From positions 12,501-76,500 of the forward strand of contig NZ_WTYC01000008.1 of the NCBI RefSeq assembly GCF_009827325.1: a stretch of 64,000 nt of DNA, read 5' to 3'. The notes below the pieces were generated by a model. The model did not search any database, was not told the origin of the DNA, and saw nothing but the letters and a program-made list of their open reading frames with translations. This document shows, in pieces, positions 27,445 to 37,001 of the stretch (position 1 is the first letter of the stretch; each line of letters begins with the position of its first letter). A program made the position numbers and the translations under genes. The stretch is from Qipengyuania vulgaris (GTDB lineage: Bacteria > Pseudomonadota > Alphaproteobacteria > Sphingomonadales > Sphingomonadaceae).

Positions 27445-28905
27445 TCAGTTTGACCGGCTTGGCACAATCTCGCGTCCTGAGCCGCCGCCGAGGGCAACGA
27501 ACAGCGTCGCACGATTTTGCAACCAAGCACGCTGAACGGCAAGAAGCTGTTGCTGAGCGCTGAAGAGATTGCGTTCGGCGTCGAGGACCTCGAGATAGTC
27601 TGCCACCCCTTCGCGGTAGCGCAACCGGGCAATGCGGGCGATTTGCTGCTGCGCCTCTACGGAGGCTTCGAGGGTCGCCAATTGTTCGGCAAGATAGCGC
27701 CTCCCTGCCAGCGCATCCGATACTTCGCGGAAGGCGTTCTGGACGGTGCGGTCGTAATTCGCGACCTGTTCGACTTCGAGCGCCTGAGCCAGATCAAGAT
27801 CGGCCTCGCGAGCTCCCCAGTCGAAGATCGGCAGAGATATGGACGGCCCGAAACTCCAGCCCAGCCCATCGCTCGAAAACAAGCCGTCGAGACTGTTCGA
27901 GGACAGTCCCGCGCTTCCGGTGAGCGAAATGGTCGGGAAGAAGGCCGCGCGCGCGGCCCCGATATTCGCGCGCGCAGCACGCAGCTGTTCTTCGGCAGCG
28001 ATAATGTCCGGGCGCACCAGCAGCAGATCAGACGGCAATCCAGCCGCAAGCCTGCGCTCGTCACCCTGCTCGGCAAGAGATACGCCTTCCGGCAAGGTTT
28101 CGGGAATGGTCCCGCCCACCAGAACGGCGAGCTGGTTGCGCAGTTGCGCCAGGGACAGTCGTTCGCTTGCCAATTGCTGTTCGGCCTGGGTCAGCAGGGT
28201 TTCGGCCTGCCGATATGGAAGTGCCGATGTCACCCCGTTTTCGAGACGGAGCCGCGCGATCCGCAAACCTTCGCGCCTGCTTTCGGCGGTCGCTTGGGCC
28301 AGTGCGATCTGCTCTTCGGTTTCCACGATCTCGAAATAGGTGTTGGCGGTGTCGGCGATCAGCGACAGGTAAAAGGCTCGCTGCGCGGCGGCCGTGGCCA
28401 GATATTCTGCACGGGCGGCTTCGCTCAAGCTGGCAATTCGACCCCAGAAATCGAGCTCGAAAGAGGTAACGCCTACGCCCACATCGAAGCGGTTGAAGGT
28501 GACTGAGTCGGGGGCACCCTCGACATCCCCGGTGTCCAGCGCCGGATTGGTCGAGAGCGGCTGCCGCGTCCGTACGGCGCTGCCATCTGCAACCAGCGCC
28601 GGCAATCGCCGGCTGCCCTCTATCCGATAGCGCGCACGTGCCTGTTCGACCCTTGCCGTTGCGGCAAGGAGATCGCGATTGTTTTCGAGTGCACTCGCAA
28701 TGAGGTCCTGCAGCCGCGGGTCGCCGAACCACTCGCGATAGGACAGTTGCGAGGCGACGACTGTCCCGTCGGGTCCGTACTCGGCATCGAAGGCCGGCGC
28801 GGTGGCTGCCTCCGGGCGGGTGTACTGGGGGGCCATGCTCGCGCAGCTGGCAAGCAGACTGGAACCGATGGCCAGAGCGACCAGCTTTCTCGTCGATCGC
28901 GTCAT
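27445..28905 (-). CDS. Outer-membrane factor lipoprotein of the RND efflux system (NodT/OprM type)
   Basis: This 486-residue lipoprotein (SLLASCASM, lipidated Cys at about residue 21) is the TolC-like exit duct of the tripartite pump. It has the NodT-family start APQYTRPEAATAPAFD, two long helical halves with the repeated pattern (ALPYRQAETLLTQAEQQLASERLSLAQLRNQLAVLVG) and the conserved GWSFGPSISLPIFD. It overlaps the pump gene by 4 bp. Length and domain order are normal. Confidence 0.95.
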   Translation of the reverse strand: MTRSTRKLVALAIGSSLLASCASMAPQYTRPEAATAPAFDAEYGPDGTVVASQLSYREWFGDPRLQDLIASALENNRDLLAATARVEQARARYRIEGSRRLPALVADGSAVRTRQPLSTNPALDTGDVEGAPDSVTFNRFDVGVGVTSFELDFWGRIASLSEAARAEYLATAAAQRAFYLSLIADTANTYFEIVETEEQIALAQATAESRREGLRIARLRLENGVTSALPYRQAETLLTQAEQQLASERLSLAQLRNQLAVLVGGTIPETLPEGVSLAEQGDERRLAAGLPSDLLLVRPDIIAAEEQLRAARANIGAARAAFFPTISLTGSAGLSSNSLDGLFSSDGLGWSFGPSISLPIFDWGAREADLDLAQALEVEQVANYDRTVQNAFREVSDALAGRRYLAEQLATLEASVEAQQQIARIARLRYREGVADYLEVLDAERNLFSAQQQLLAVQRAWLQNRATLFVALGGGSGREIVPSRSN

Positions 28906-31900
28906 GGAGCGCGCCCTTCTTCGATTGCAGAACCGGATTTCTCGACTGAGTCTGTATCGCCGTCATGACCGCCGGTTGCGACAGGCTGCTTGCGGCTGAC
29001 GTTTCGCCGCACCAGGAGATACAGCATCGGGATCAGGAAGATGCCGAGCACGGTCGCGGCGATCATTCCTCCCATCACTCCTGTACCAACCGCGATGCGG
29101 CTTGCGGCCCCGGCACCACTCGCGAGCACGAGCGGAACCATACCCATCGTGAAGGCCAGCGAGGTCATGATGATCGGACGCAGGCGCAGGCGCGCGGCCG
29201 CTTTCACTGCATCGATCCGCCTTAGGCCACGTTCTTCTTCCTCGATGGCGAATTCCACGATGAGAATTGCGTTTTTTGCCGCGAGGCCGATGATCGTGAT
29301 CAATCCGACATTGAAATAGACGTCCGCCGAAAGACCGCGCAGCATCGAGAACAACACCGCACCGAGTACGCCCATGGGCACGATCAACAGCACCGCGAGA
29401 GGAACAGCCCAGCTTTCGTAGAGCGCCGCAAGCACCAGGAATACCACGACGACCGACAGGCCGAGCAGCAGGCCAATCTGCCCGCCGGCCTGCTTTTCCT
29501 CGTAAGAGATACCCGTCCATTCATAGCCGATACCCTGCGGCAGCTGTTCCGCCAGGCGTTCCATTTCCGCGAGTGCAGCGCCGGACGATTCACCGGGAGC
29601 AGCCATGCCGGAAAGGGTCATGGCGGGGTAGCCGTTGTAGCGCGCAAGGCTGGCCGGAGCTGCCGACCAATCGGCAGTGGCGAAGGCGCTCAAGGGCACA
29701 AGCTGCCCCTCGGCATTCGGAATGCGCAGCGACAGCACGTCTTCGGGGGTCATTCGATAAGGTGCGTCCGCTTGCACGAGCACCTGCAAGACACGCCCGT
29801 CGCGGTTGAAGTCGTTGGCATAGGCCGAGCCGAAGGTGATCGACAGGGCGGCATTCACATCGGTAAGCGAGAGGCCAAGTGCTCGCGCCTGGACACGGTC
29901 GATCTCGAGCGCGAGCTGCGGGCTTGGTCCCTGATCTTCGGGTCGCAAATTGGCGATCATCGGGCTTTGCGACGCCATGCCGAGCAACTGGTCGCGCGCC
30001 GCCGTCAATGCCTCTCGGCCAAGCCCTGCGCGATCCTGCAGCTTCAGCGTGAAGCCGCTTGCCTGCCCGAGCGACTGGATCGCGGGCGGCTGGATGACGA
30101 ATGCGATCGCACTGTCCAACTGGCTGAAAGTGCCCATGGCCTGGCCGAGGATTTCGGCCGCGCCGCTTCCTTCGGCGGTACGCTCTTCCCATGGCTTGAA
30201 GGATGCGAACATGATCGCATTGTTCTGACCCTGCCCGAAGAAACTGAATCCGCGCACGACAACGAGGTTTTCCACCTCTTCGCGAGCCAACCAGAAGTCC
30301 TCGATCGGTTTCAGAGCTTCGTCGGTGCGCTCTTGCGTTGCTCCCGGCGGCGCCTGAACTGCGGTGATGAGGAACCCCTGGTCCTCCGTCGGCAGAAAGG
30401 CAGACGGGAGGCGCATGAACAGCAGAATCGTTACTGCGCTCAGCGCCAGAAATACGGCGAAACCGCGCCATGGCCGCGACAGGATGCGGTCATTCGCCCG
30501 CCCGTATTTCTCCTGCATCCGCGCGAACCAGCGATTGAACCGGCCAAAGAATCGGGCGGCCGAGTTGCGCACCTGGGCGACGCGTCCTCGCCAGCCGGGT
30601 TGCATTTCGGCTTCGGTATCGACGGCGACTTGTCCGCCCTCCCCATGACCTTTAGCGATCGGCTTCAGGAAGGTGGCGCAAAGTGCCGGCGTCAGGGAAA
30701 GCGCCAGGAACGCGGAGAAGAAGATCGCAATGGCAAGCGTGACCGAAAACTGACGATAGATACCGCCGGTGGAGCCGGGGAAGAAAGCCATCGGCACGAA
30801 AACCGCGATCAGCACCAGCGTGATGCCGATGATCGCTCCGGTAATCTGGCCCATCGCCTTGCGTGTCGCCTGCAGGGGCGGGAGGCCTTCTTCGCGCATG
30901 ATGCGCTCTACATTCTCGATCACCACGATCGCATCGTCGACCAGGATGCCGATCGCGAGGACCATTCCGAAGAGCGAGAGCACGTTGATCGAAAAGCCGA
31001 ACAACCACAAACCGAGACAGGCGCCCGCAAGGGCAATCGGAACGACCAGTGTCGGTATCAGTGTCGCGCGCCAGTTCTGCAGGAACAGGAACATGACGAG
31101 GAAGACCAGCACCATGGCTTCGACTAGGGTCTTGACCACTTCTTCGACCGAAGCCTGAACGAATGGCGTCGTATCGTAAGGGATTGACCAGGTTACATCC
31201 CCCGGGAGTCCGGGCGCAATTTCGGCCAGACGCTCCTTTACACCCTCTGCCGCGGCAAGCGCGTTGGCACCGGTCCCCAACTGGATTGCCATCCCTGCCA
31301 TCGGCTGGCCGTTGAGCGTGGTGGAAGTGGCGTAGCTTTGCGCACCGATTTCGACGCGGGCAACCTCGCCAAGCCTTACCACTGCCGCGCCGGAATTGGC
31401 GCGAAGAATGATGTTCTCGAACTCTTCGACGGTGGTGAACCGGCCTTCGGTCGAGATGGTCGCGCTGATCTGTTGCCCATCGGCGAGCGGCCGGGCGCCG
31501 ATCGAGCCGCCGGCGGTCTGCGAATTCTGCTCGCGAATGGCGGCAAGTACTGCGCTGGGGGACAGGTTGTAGGATGCCAGCGCTTCGGGATCGAGCCAGA
31601 TACGCATGGCATATTGCGAACCGAAGAGCGTGACATCGCCAACACCGGTCACACGCCGCAACTCGTCCACAACCTGGTTTGCGGCGATGTTGCCCAGATC
31701 GGTAGTCGTAAGGTCGCCGCTTTCCGATGTGAGCGCGACGATCATCAGGAAGCCGGCATTCGCCTGCCGTACGGTGATACCCTGTCGCCGCACCTCTTCA
31801 GGCAGTCGCGCTTCGACCGTGCTCAGGCGGTTCTGCACCTCGGTCTGGGCGATATCGATGTCGGTACCCGCCTCGAAGGTCAGCGTGATACTCGCCGCCC

Positions 31901-32156
31901 CATTCGATCCGCTGGACGAGGACATGTAGAGGAAACCCTCCACCCCGTTGAGCTGCTGTTCGATCACCTGCGTGACGTTCTGTTCGAGCGTCTCTGCGTC
32001 CGCACCGGGATAGACGACGCTGATGGTCAGCGATGGTGGGGCGACCTCTGGATACTGTTCGATCGGAAGTGCGCGCAGGGCGATAAAGCCCGCCAGCAGG
32101 ATGCCGAGCGAAACCACCCACGCGAAAATCGGCCTGTCGATGAAGAACCGCGCCAT
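28902..32156 (-). CDS. RND multidrug efflux permease (AcrB/MexB, HAE1 family)
   Basis: This 1084-residue inner-membrane pump has the HAE1 start MARFFIDRPIFAWVVSLGI, twelve predicted membrane helices and the two large periplasmic loops. The proton-relay Asp pair lies in GILVDDAIVVIENVERIM, and the later FNVGLITIIGLAAKNAILIVEFA segment carries the relay Lys. It takes up hydrophobic drugs and exports them by proton exchange. The cytoplasmic loop near residue 500 (ALCATFLKPIAKGHGEGG) is slightly long. The gene sits between its adaptor and outer-membrane duct. Confidence 0.97.
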   Translation of the reverse strand: MARFFIDRPIFAWVVSLGILLAGFIALRALPIEQYPEVAPPSLTISVVYPGADAETLEQNVTQVIEQQLNGVEGFLYMSSSSGSNGAASITLTFEAGTDIDIAQTEVQNRLSTVEARLPEEVRRQGITVRQANAGFLMIVALTSESGDLTTTDLGNIAANQVVDELRRVTGVGDVTLFGSQYAMRIWLDPEALASYNLSPSAVLAAIREQNSQTAGGSIGARPLADGQQISATISTEGRFTTVEEFENIILRANSGAAVVRLGEVARVEIGAQSYATSTTLNGQPMAGMAIQLGTGANALAAAEGVKERLAEIAPGLPGDVTWSIPYDTTPFVQASVEEVVKTLVEAMVLVFLVMFLFLQNWRATLIPTLVVPIALAGACLGLWLFGFSINVLSLFGMVLAIGILVDDAIVVIENVERIMREEGLPPLQATRKAMGQITGAIIGITLVLIAVFVPMAFFPGSTGGIYRQFSVTLAIAIFFSAFLALSLTPALCATFLKPIAKGHGEGGQVAVDTEAEMQPGWRGRVAQVRNSAARFFGRFNRWFARMQEKYGRANDRILSRPWRGFAVFLALSAVTILLFMRLPSAFLPTEDQGFLITAVQAPPGATQERTDEALKPIEDFWLAREEVENLVVVRGFSFFGQGQNNAIMFASFKPWEERTAEGSGAAEILGQAMGTFSQLDSAIAFVIQPPAIQSLGQASGFTLKLQDRAGLGREALTAARDQLLGMASQSPMIANLRPEDQGPSPQLALEIDRVQARALGLSLTDVNAALSITFGSAYANDFNRDGRVLQVLVQADAPYRMTPEDVLSLRIPNAEGQLVPLSAFATADWSAAPASLARYNGYPAMTLSGMAAPGESSGAALAEMERLAEQLPQGIGYEWTGISYEEKQAGGQIGLLLGLSVVVVFLVLAALYESWAVPLAVLLIVPMGVLGAVLFSMLRGLSADVYFNVGLITIIGLAAKNAILIVEFAIEEEERGLRRIDAVKAAARLRLRPIIMTSLAFTMGMVPLVLASGAGAASRIAVGTGVMGGMIAATVLGIFLIPMLYLLVRRNVSRKQPVATGGHDGDTDSVEKSGSAIEEGRAP

Positions 32157-32159
32157 GGT

Positions 32160-33326
32160 CTATTGCGCCCCGCGATCGGTTTGCGCGGGAGCTTTTGCAG
32201 GCTTGTTCTGCCCGGTCGGCGTGTTCGAGACTTTCACCGGCACCCCAGGCCTAATCTTCTGAAGGTTGCTGGTGATGACGACATCGCCGGGGCGAAGGCC
32301 GCCCTCCACGATCCAGTTTCCATCGACCATCGCGCCGAGCTGGATCGGGCGGATTGCAGCCAACCCCTCGCTATCGACGACGAACACGGTCCCGCCTTCC
32401 TCGGTGAGGGAAACGGCGCGCTGCGGCACGGTCAGGCCGTCCTGTATTTCGCCGGCGTATATCTGCGCCCGCACGAATTCGCCGGGTAGCAGCAGCCGTT
32501 GGGGATTAGGAAACTCGGCCCGTAGCTCGACGGTCCCTGTCTGCTGGTCGACGGAGAAGGCAAGGAAATCGATATAGCCCGGAATCGGGTATTCGGTCCC
32601 GTCGCTGAAGGTCAGGCGCACCTCGACGCGGTCGTTTTCGTCCAGGTCGATCTCGCCTGCGGCGATGGCCCGGCGCAACCTGAGGACCTCGCTAGCCGCC
32701 TGGGCGAAGCTGACATAGACCGGCGAAATCTGCTCGATCCGGGTCATCAGCGTGCCTTCCGGCTGACTGACAAGCGCGCCTTCGGTAATCTGTGCCCGGC
32801 CGGCCCGCCCGGCGATCGGGGCACGCACGGTGGTGTAGCCAAGTTGGAGTGATGCCGATTCGAGCTGCGCGCGGATCTGCGCGACATTCGCCTCTGCCTC
32901 CCGCGATGCGGCGAGCGCCGCGTCGTATTCTTGCCCGCTGATAGCATTCTCGTCGACCAGAGGACGATAGCGTTCGACGACAGCCTTGGCGTTCGCCGCG
33001 GTGGCCTGCGCACTTGCCAGTGCGGCCTGCGTCTGGGCATAGCTTGCGCGCAATTCCCGTGGATCGATGCGGAACAGCGGCTGACCGGCGCGAACGTCGG
33101 TCCCTTCTTCATACAGCCGTTCCTGCACGATGCCGGTAACGCGAGCGCGGACTTCGGCAGCGCGCACCGGTTCGACCCGGCCCGGCAGTTCGATCACGTT
33201 GGGCACCGCGGCGCTGGCAACGGTAACCGTCTTGACCGGGATTGGCTGCTGCTCCGCAGGCGCATCGGCAGCCGAACAGGCGGAGAGGAGGAGGCAGGCG
33301 GCCAGGCCGGCTAGGATGGGCTTCAT
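32160..33326 (-). CDS. RND efflux periplasmic adaptor lipoprotein (AcrA type)
   Basis: This 388-residue membrane-fusion protein begins with a lipoprotein signal (ACLLLSACSAAD, Cys17). The lipoyl, helical-hairpin and barrel domains are visible in ELPGRVEPVRAAEVRARVTGIVQERLYEEGTDVRAGQ, the coiled hairpin at 100-165, and GYTTVRAPIAGRAGRAQITEG. It joins the pump to the outer-membrane duct. It is the first gene of the efflux operon, 3 bp before the permease gene, and its promoter region holds the palindrome at 33366-33385. Confidence 0.96.
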   Translation of the reverse strand: MKPILAGLAACLLLSACSAADAPAEQQPIPVKTVTVASAAVPNVIELPGRVEPVRAAEVRARVTGIVQERLYEEGTDVRAGQPLFRIDPRELRASYAQTQAALASAQATAANAKAVVERYRPLVDENAISGQEYDAALAASREAEANVAQIRAQLESASLQLGYTTVRAPIAGRAGRAQITEGALVSQPEGTLMTRIEQISPVYVSFAQAASEVLRLRRAIAAGEIDLDENDRVEVRLTFSDGTEYPIPGYIDFLAFSVDQQTGTVELRAEFPNPQRLLLPGEFVRAQIYAGEIQDGLTVPQRAVSLTEEGGTVFVVDSEGLAAIRPIQLGAMVDGNWIVEGGLRPGDVVITSNLQKIRPGVPVKVSNTPTGQNKPAKAPAQTDRGAQ

Positions 33327-33365
33327 GGCGAAGTGGCTTTCAGTCAGCTTTTGTGCAGGTGCGAA

Positions 33366-33385
33366 GGTGTAATAGGTATTACACC
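33366..33385. promoter_or_regulatory. Perfect palindromic operator between efflux operon and TetR gene
   Basis: GGTGTAAT, the four bases AGGT, then ATTACACC form a 20-bp site with perfect 8-bp arms. It lies in the 95-bp divergent promoter region, 40 bp from the adaptor start and 37 bp from the regulator start. The position and symmetry are those of a TetR-family operator controlling both directions. Confidence 0.85.
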
Positions 33386-33421
33386 CTTGCCACGCAACCC
33401 GTTATCGTAGAGCCCTGTCAA

Positions 33422-34039
33422 ATGATCGAACATGACGAATTCTGCCGTCTCGACCGCCGGAAACGCGCGGTTGTCGAGGCTGCTCGAACCCTCTTCGTCG
33501 AGCAAGGTTTCGAACGTACGACACTCGGCGACATCGTCGATCGTGCCGGGGGATCACTGGCTACGATCTACAAGCTCTTCGGAAACAAGGACGGCCTGCT
33601 CGAAGCAGTGGTTTTCGAGAAAGCTTCTTCCGGCGAAACGCTGATACTCGACGCAGTGCGCCAGGGAGGGTCACCGGCGACAATCCTCCATCGCCTCTCC
33701 GAACAATTACGCGCGCACTTTCTCGATCCCGAAGTGGTGTCCCTCGTGCGCATCGTGATTGCGCGCAGCATCAATGACCGCGACTTCGCCCGGCTGTTCT
33801 TCGAACGCACCGCGACGCGGACCCGAACCTCTCTCGAGCGCATGTTCGTTTCATGGCTGGATCGAGGCGTGGAAATGAATGGCGATCCCGCGATGCTCGC
33901 GGAAATGTTTCTCGGCCTGTTCGTGAGCGATGTTCACGCGGCAGCGATCAGCCACGGTATCGGCGTGGAACATTCGCACGAACGCCTCCGGGCCCGGACA
34001 GACTTCTTCATCGCGGGTGCGGGACTGCCCCGCCATTAG
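33422..34039 (+). CDS. TetR/AcrR-family repressor of the RND efflux operon
   Basis: This 205-residue protein has the N-terminal TetR helix-turn-helix (RRKRAVVEAARTLFVEQGF, then TTLGDIVDRAGGSLATIYKLFGNKDGLLEAV) and a helical ligand domain. Its C-terminal part (FLGLFVSDVHAAAISHG) resembles the AcrR-type TetR_C group. It is divergent from the adaptor gene and shares with it the perfect palindrome, so it most likely represses both itself and the pump. The ATG at 33422 follows the operator; an earlier in-frame start would run into the adaptor gene. Confidence 0.93.
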   Translation: MIEHDEFCRLDRRKRAVVEAARTLFVEQGFERTTLGDIVDRAGGSLATIYKLFGNKDGLLEAVVFEKASSGETLILDAVRQGGSPATILHRLSEQLRAHFLDPEVVSLVRIVIARSINDRDFARLFFERTATRTRTSLERMFVSWLDRGVEMNGDPAMLAEMFLGLFVSDVHAAAISHGIGVEHSHERLRARTDFFIAGAGLPRH

Positions 34040-34100
34040 TCTCTGGTCGAGCCAGCGATCAGTTGAGACTGCCTCGAAGCGTCAGTCGAAGAGACAATAC

Positions 34101-34140
34101 GTAAGGGCCTCCTACAGTTACATCTGGAGGAAGCCCTTAC
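34101..34140. terminator. Hairpin between convergent TetR and ssb genes
   Basis: GTAAGGGC at 34101-34108 pairs with GCCCTTAC at 34133-34140, and an inner CTCC/GGAG pair extends the stem past a small bulge. It lies midway between the two convergent stops and has no clear T-run on either side. Confidence 0.55.
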
Positions 34141-34245
34141 TCATCGCTCCTGATGGAGAGGGAATAGTTACGGCGCGAATTTCAACTTCCCGAAATCGAC
34201 CAACAGCTTAACAAGCTTTTGTTACGAATCGAGAGATACCCCTAA

Positions 34246-34773
34246 CTAGAACGGGATATCGTCGTCCAGATCGTCGTAGTTCGAACCGCCGCCCGAAGAA
34301 CCGGACTTGTCGCCACCGCTGCGCCAGTTGTCACCGCCGCCCGAGGACTGGCCGCCACCGTGATCGCCGCCGCGCGAGGAACCGCCGCCGCCATAGCCGG
34401 CACCCGATCCGCCGCCGCCCTGCGCGCCATCAAGCATGGTCAGCGTGCCATTGAGGCCGCGCAGCACGACTTCCGTCGAATAACGATCGTTACCCTGCTG
34501 GTCCTGCCATTTGCGCGTCTGGAGCTGGCCTTCGATGAAGACCTTGCTGCCCTTGCGCAGGAAACGTTCCACCACGCCGATCAAACCTTCGGAGAAGATC
34601 GAGACGGTGTGCCACTCGGTGCGTTCCTGTTTTTCGCCAGTGTTCTTGTCTTTCCAGGTTTCGCTGGTGGCAATGCGCAGGTTCGCGACCTTGCCGCCGT
34701 TCTGGAAGCTGCGGATTTCCGGGTCTGCGCCCAGATTTCCTATCAGCATGACTTTGTTGAGGCTACCGGCCAT
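34246..34773 (-). CDS. ssb: Single-stranded DNA-binding protein
   Basis: This 175-residue protein has the OB-fold of SSB (residues 1-110: [61 protein letters not shown]). A Gly/Ser-rich flexible linker (115-165) follows. The acidic tip DDDIPF binds partner proteins in replication and repair. Domain order and length are normal. Confidence 0.97.
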   Translation of the reverse strand: MAGSLNKVMLIGNLGADPEIRSFQNGGKVANLRIATSETWKDKNTGEKQERTEWHTVSIFSEGLIGVVERFLRKGSKVFIEGQLQTRKWQDQQGNDRYSTEVVLRGLNGTLTMLDGAQGGGGSGAGYGGGGSSRGGDHGGGQSSGGGDNWRSGGDKSGSSGGGSNYDDLDDDIPF

Positions 34774-34864
34774 CGAATCGTTCCTTCGTGATTACTTGCG
34801 CATGGCCTAACCGAGCCTGCGGTCCGGTTCTAGGCTGCAGAAAGGCGTTTCCACCAGAGCGGAG

Positions 34865-36712
34865 CTAAAGCCCGAGGCTGACCGCAACCCAATAGGTGGC
34901 TCCGGCTGCAATCCATGCCAGCGCAAAGAGGTAGATGACCATCACCGTCGGCCATTTCCATCCATTGGTTTCCCGCCGGGCCACCGCGATGGTCGACAGG
35001 CACTGCGGCGCAAAGACAAACCACGCAAGGAAAGCGAGCGCGGTGGGAAGGCTCCACAGGGCCGCGATCTTTTCGGTAACACCCTGGGCGGCGACTTCCT
35101 CGTCCTCGGCATCGACTGCATAGGTCGTCGCCAGAGCGGAGACGGCTACTTCGCGTGCGGCGATTGCGGGAACCAGCGCAAGGCTCATCTCGCGATTGAA
35201 ACCCACCGGTTCGAGGATGGGATGCAACGTGTCGGCGACAGCACCTGCATAGCTTGCATCGAGCTGGCTTTCGCCCGGCTCGGCCTGCGGGAAGCTCAGC
35301 AGAACCCACAGGGCGATGGTCGCCATGAAGATAATCGTGCCCGCGCGCCGCAGGAAGACCCAGGCACGCTGCCACAGACCGATCGCGAGGTCCCGGATGA
35401 GCGGGATCTGGTAGCGCGGCAATTCCATGATGAAGCCCGATGCCGCGCCCTTGGTCACCGTGCTGCGGAGCACCAGCGCGACCACCATCGCTCCGACAAT
35501 GCCGGCGACATAGAGCGCGAACAGAACCAGTCCCTGCAACCCGACCCCGGGCCCGACCGTGGTCTGCGGAATGACTGCGGCGATGATGACCGCATAGACC
35601 GGCAGGCGCGCCGAACAGGTCATCAGCGGGGCGATCAGGATCGTGGTCAGCCGGTCCTTCGGATCGCTGATGCTGCGTGTCGCCATGATGCCGGGGATGG
35701 CGCAGGCGAAGCTCGAAAGCAGCGGAATGAAGCTCTTTCCGGAAAGGCCGACGCCCGCCATCAAGCGGTCCATCAGGAAGGCGGCACGCGCCATGTATCC
35801 GCTTGCCTCCATCACGAGGATGAAGGCGAAGAGGATCACGATCTGCGGCAGGAAGACGACAACCGAGCCGACGCCTGCCAGCACACCCTCTGTAAGGAAG
35901 TCGCGTGCCAGGCCCGGCCCCATGGCCGAAATGACACCTTCGGACATGGCGCCCACGCCGCCTTCGAGTGCATCGGCAAAGGGCGTGGCCCAGGCGAAGA
36001 CCGCCTGGAAAATCACGAACAGCAATCCGAACAGCACGACCGGCCCGATCCAGGGATTGAGCAGGATCTTGTCGACGCCGTTTTCGATCGTGTGGCGGGT
36101 AGATTTCGAAAGTGTGGCCCCGCGCGTCATGTGCTTCGCCGAAAGCCGCCGCTCGGGCAGCGTCAGATGCCAGCGGGTGTGCGCATCCTCGTGCGCGTGA
36201 GTCTCCGCTTCGGCTATCGCGGCACGCAATTCCTCGATTCCCCGGCGGCGCACCGCGACGGTCGGGATCACCGGAACACCGAGCGCCTCCGAAAGCGCAG
36301 CCGGATCGAGCGTCAATCCGTCGCGTTCGGCGAGATCAACCATGTTGAGCGCGACCACGGTCGGACGCCCGAGTTCGAGCACTTCCTGCGCGAAGACCAG
36401 ATGCTGTTCGAGATTCGCGGCATCGATCACGATCACCAGCACATCGGGAACCGCCTCGCCTTCGAACGTGCCCTTCACCACGTCGCGGGTTACCGCTTCG
36501 TCCGGACTGGCAGCATCGAAGCTGTAGGACCCCGGCAGGTCGAGCAGTTCGACCGGCTCGCCGCTGGGCAGCGCCAGGCGTCCTGCCTTACGTTCGACCG
36601 TAACCCCGGCATAATTGGCGATCTTCTGCCGCGCGCCGGTAAGCGCGTTGAACAGCGCGGACTTGCCCGAATTGGGATTGCCGACGAGGGCGGCGGTCAA
36701 TTTGCGCGTCAT
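34865..36712 (-). CDS. feoB: Ferrous iron transporter FeoB
   Basis: This 615-residue inner-membrane transporter imports Fe(II). Its N-terminal G-protein domain shows G1 GNPNSGKS, G3 DLPGSYSF and G4 NMVDL. Membrane segments start near residue 215, with the Gate motifs around LPQIVILFAFILVMEASGYMARAAFLMDR and LSSFACAIPGIMATR. The final segment CLSTIAVARRETNGWKWP is typical. It lacks the extra C-terminal extension of longer FeoB proteins. It overlaps feoA by 4 bp. Confidence 0.97.
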   Translation of the reverse strand: MTRKLTAALVGNPNSGKSALFNALTGARQKIANYAGVTVERKAGRLALPSGEPVELLDLPGSYSFDAASPDEAVTRDVVKGTFEGEAVPDVLVIVIDAANLEQHLVFAQEVLELGRPTVVALNMVDLAERDGLTLDPAALSEALGVPVIPTVAVRRRGIEELRAAIAEAETHAHEDAHTRWHLTLPERRLSAKHMTRGATLSKSTRHTIENGVDKILLNPWIGPVVLFGLLFVIFQAVFAWATPFADALEGGVGAMSEGVISAMGPGLARDFLTEGVLAGVGSVVVFLPQIVILFAFILVMEASGYMARAAFLMDRLMAGVGLSGKSFIPLLSSFACAIPGIMATRSISDPKDRLTTILIAPLMTCSARLPVYAVIIAAVIPQTTVGPGVGLQGLVLFALYVAGIVGAMVVALVLRSTVTKGAASGFIMELPRYQIPLIRDLAIGLWQRAWVFLRRAGTIIFMATIALWVLLSFPQAEPGESQLDASYAGAVADTLHPILEPVGFNREMSLALVPAIAAREVAVSALATTYAVDAEDEEVAAQGVTEKIAALWSLPTALAFLAWFVFAPQCLSTIAVARRETNGWKWPTVMVIYLFALAWIAAGATYWVAVSLGL

Positions 36713-36948
36713 ACCGCCTCGACCGAGATGGCGTGCGCGTGCACGCGGCGAATGGCGACAGTCATGTTGCCGAGCCGCATGGCAATCGGATCGCGGCCTC
36801 CAAATACACCGCGGTGAAGGATGGCGACTTCCGCACCTTCATCTATGCCCAGCGCCTGGAGCCGCTTTGCCTCATCCTCGGCAAGGCTGGTCCAGTCCAC
36901 GCCCGTGATGCGCGCGTTACGTCCGCTTTCGAAACCGTCCAAAGTCAT
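36709..36948 (-). CDS. feoA: FeoA protein
   Basis: This 79-residue SH3-like protein matches FeoA: RNARITGVD near the start, RLQALGIDEGAEVAILHRG and MRLGNMTVAIRR. It acts with FeoB in ferrous iron uptake. It overlaps feoB by 4 bp and follows the COQ9 gene by 53 bp, where a possible Fur-type dyad is seen. Confidence 0.93.
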   Translation of the reverse strand: MTLDGFESGRNARITGVDWTSLAEDEAKRLQALGIDEGAEVAILHRGVFGGRDPIAMRLGNMTVAIRRVHAHAISVEAV

Positions 36949-36974
36949 GAGCCGCCCCTGTCAGATCGGTCAAT

Positions 36975-36997
36975 CTATTGCAACCGATTATCAATAG
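36975..36997. promoter_or_regulatory. Possible iron-regulator dyad upstream of feoA
   Basis: CTATTG and CAATAG are separated by 11 bases that include TTATC, part of a TGATAATC half-site on the minus strand. It lies in the 53-bp gap between the COQ9 and feoA genes. Similarity to a Fur box is partial, so the call is weak. Confidence 0.35.
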
Positions 36998-37001
36998 CGG
37001 C

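Noticed and set aside
29772..31127. 451-codon open frame antisense to the RND pump
   Set aside because: The product is charged and repetitive, typical of the reverse strand of membrane-protein genes.
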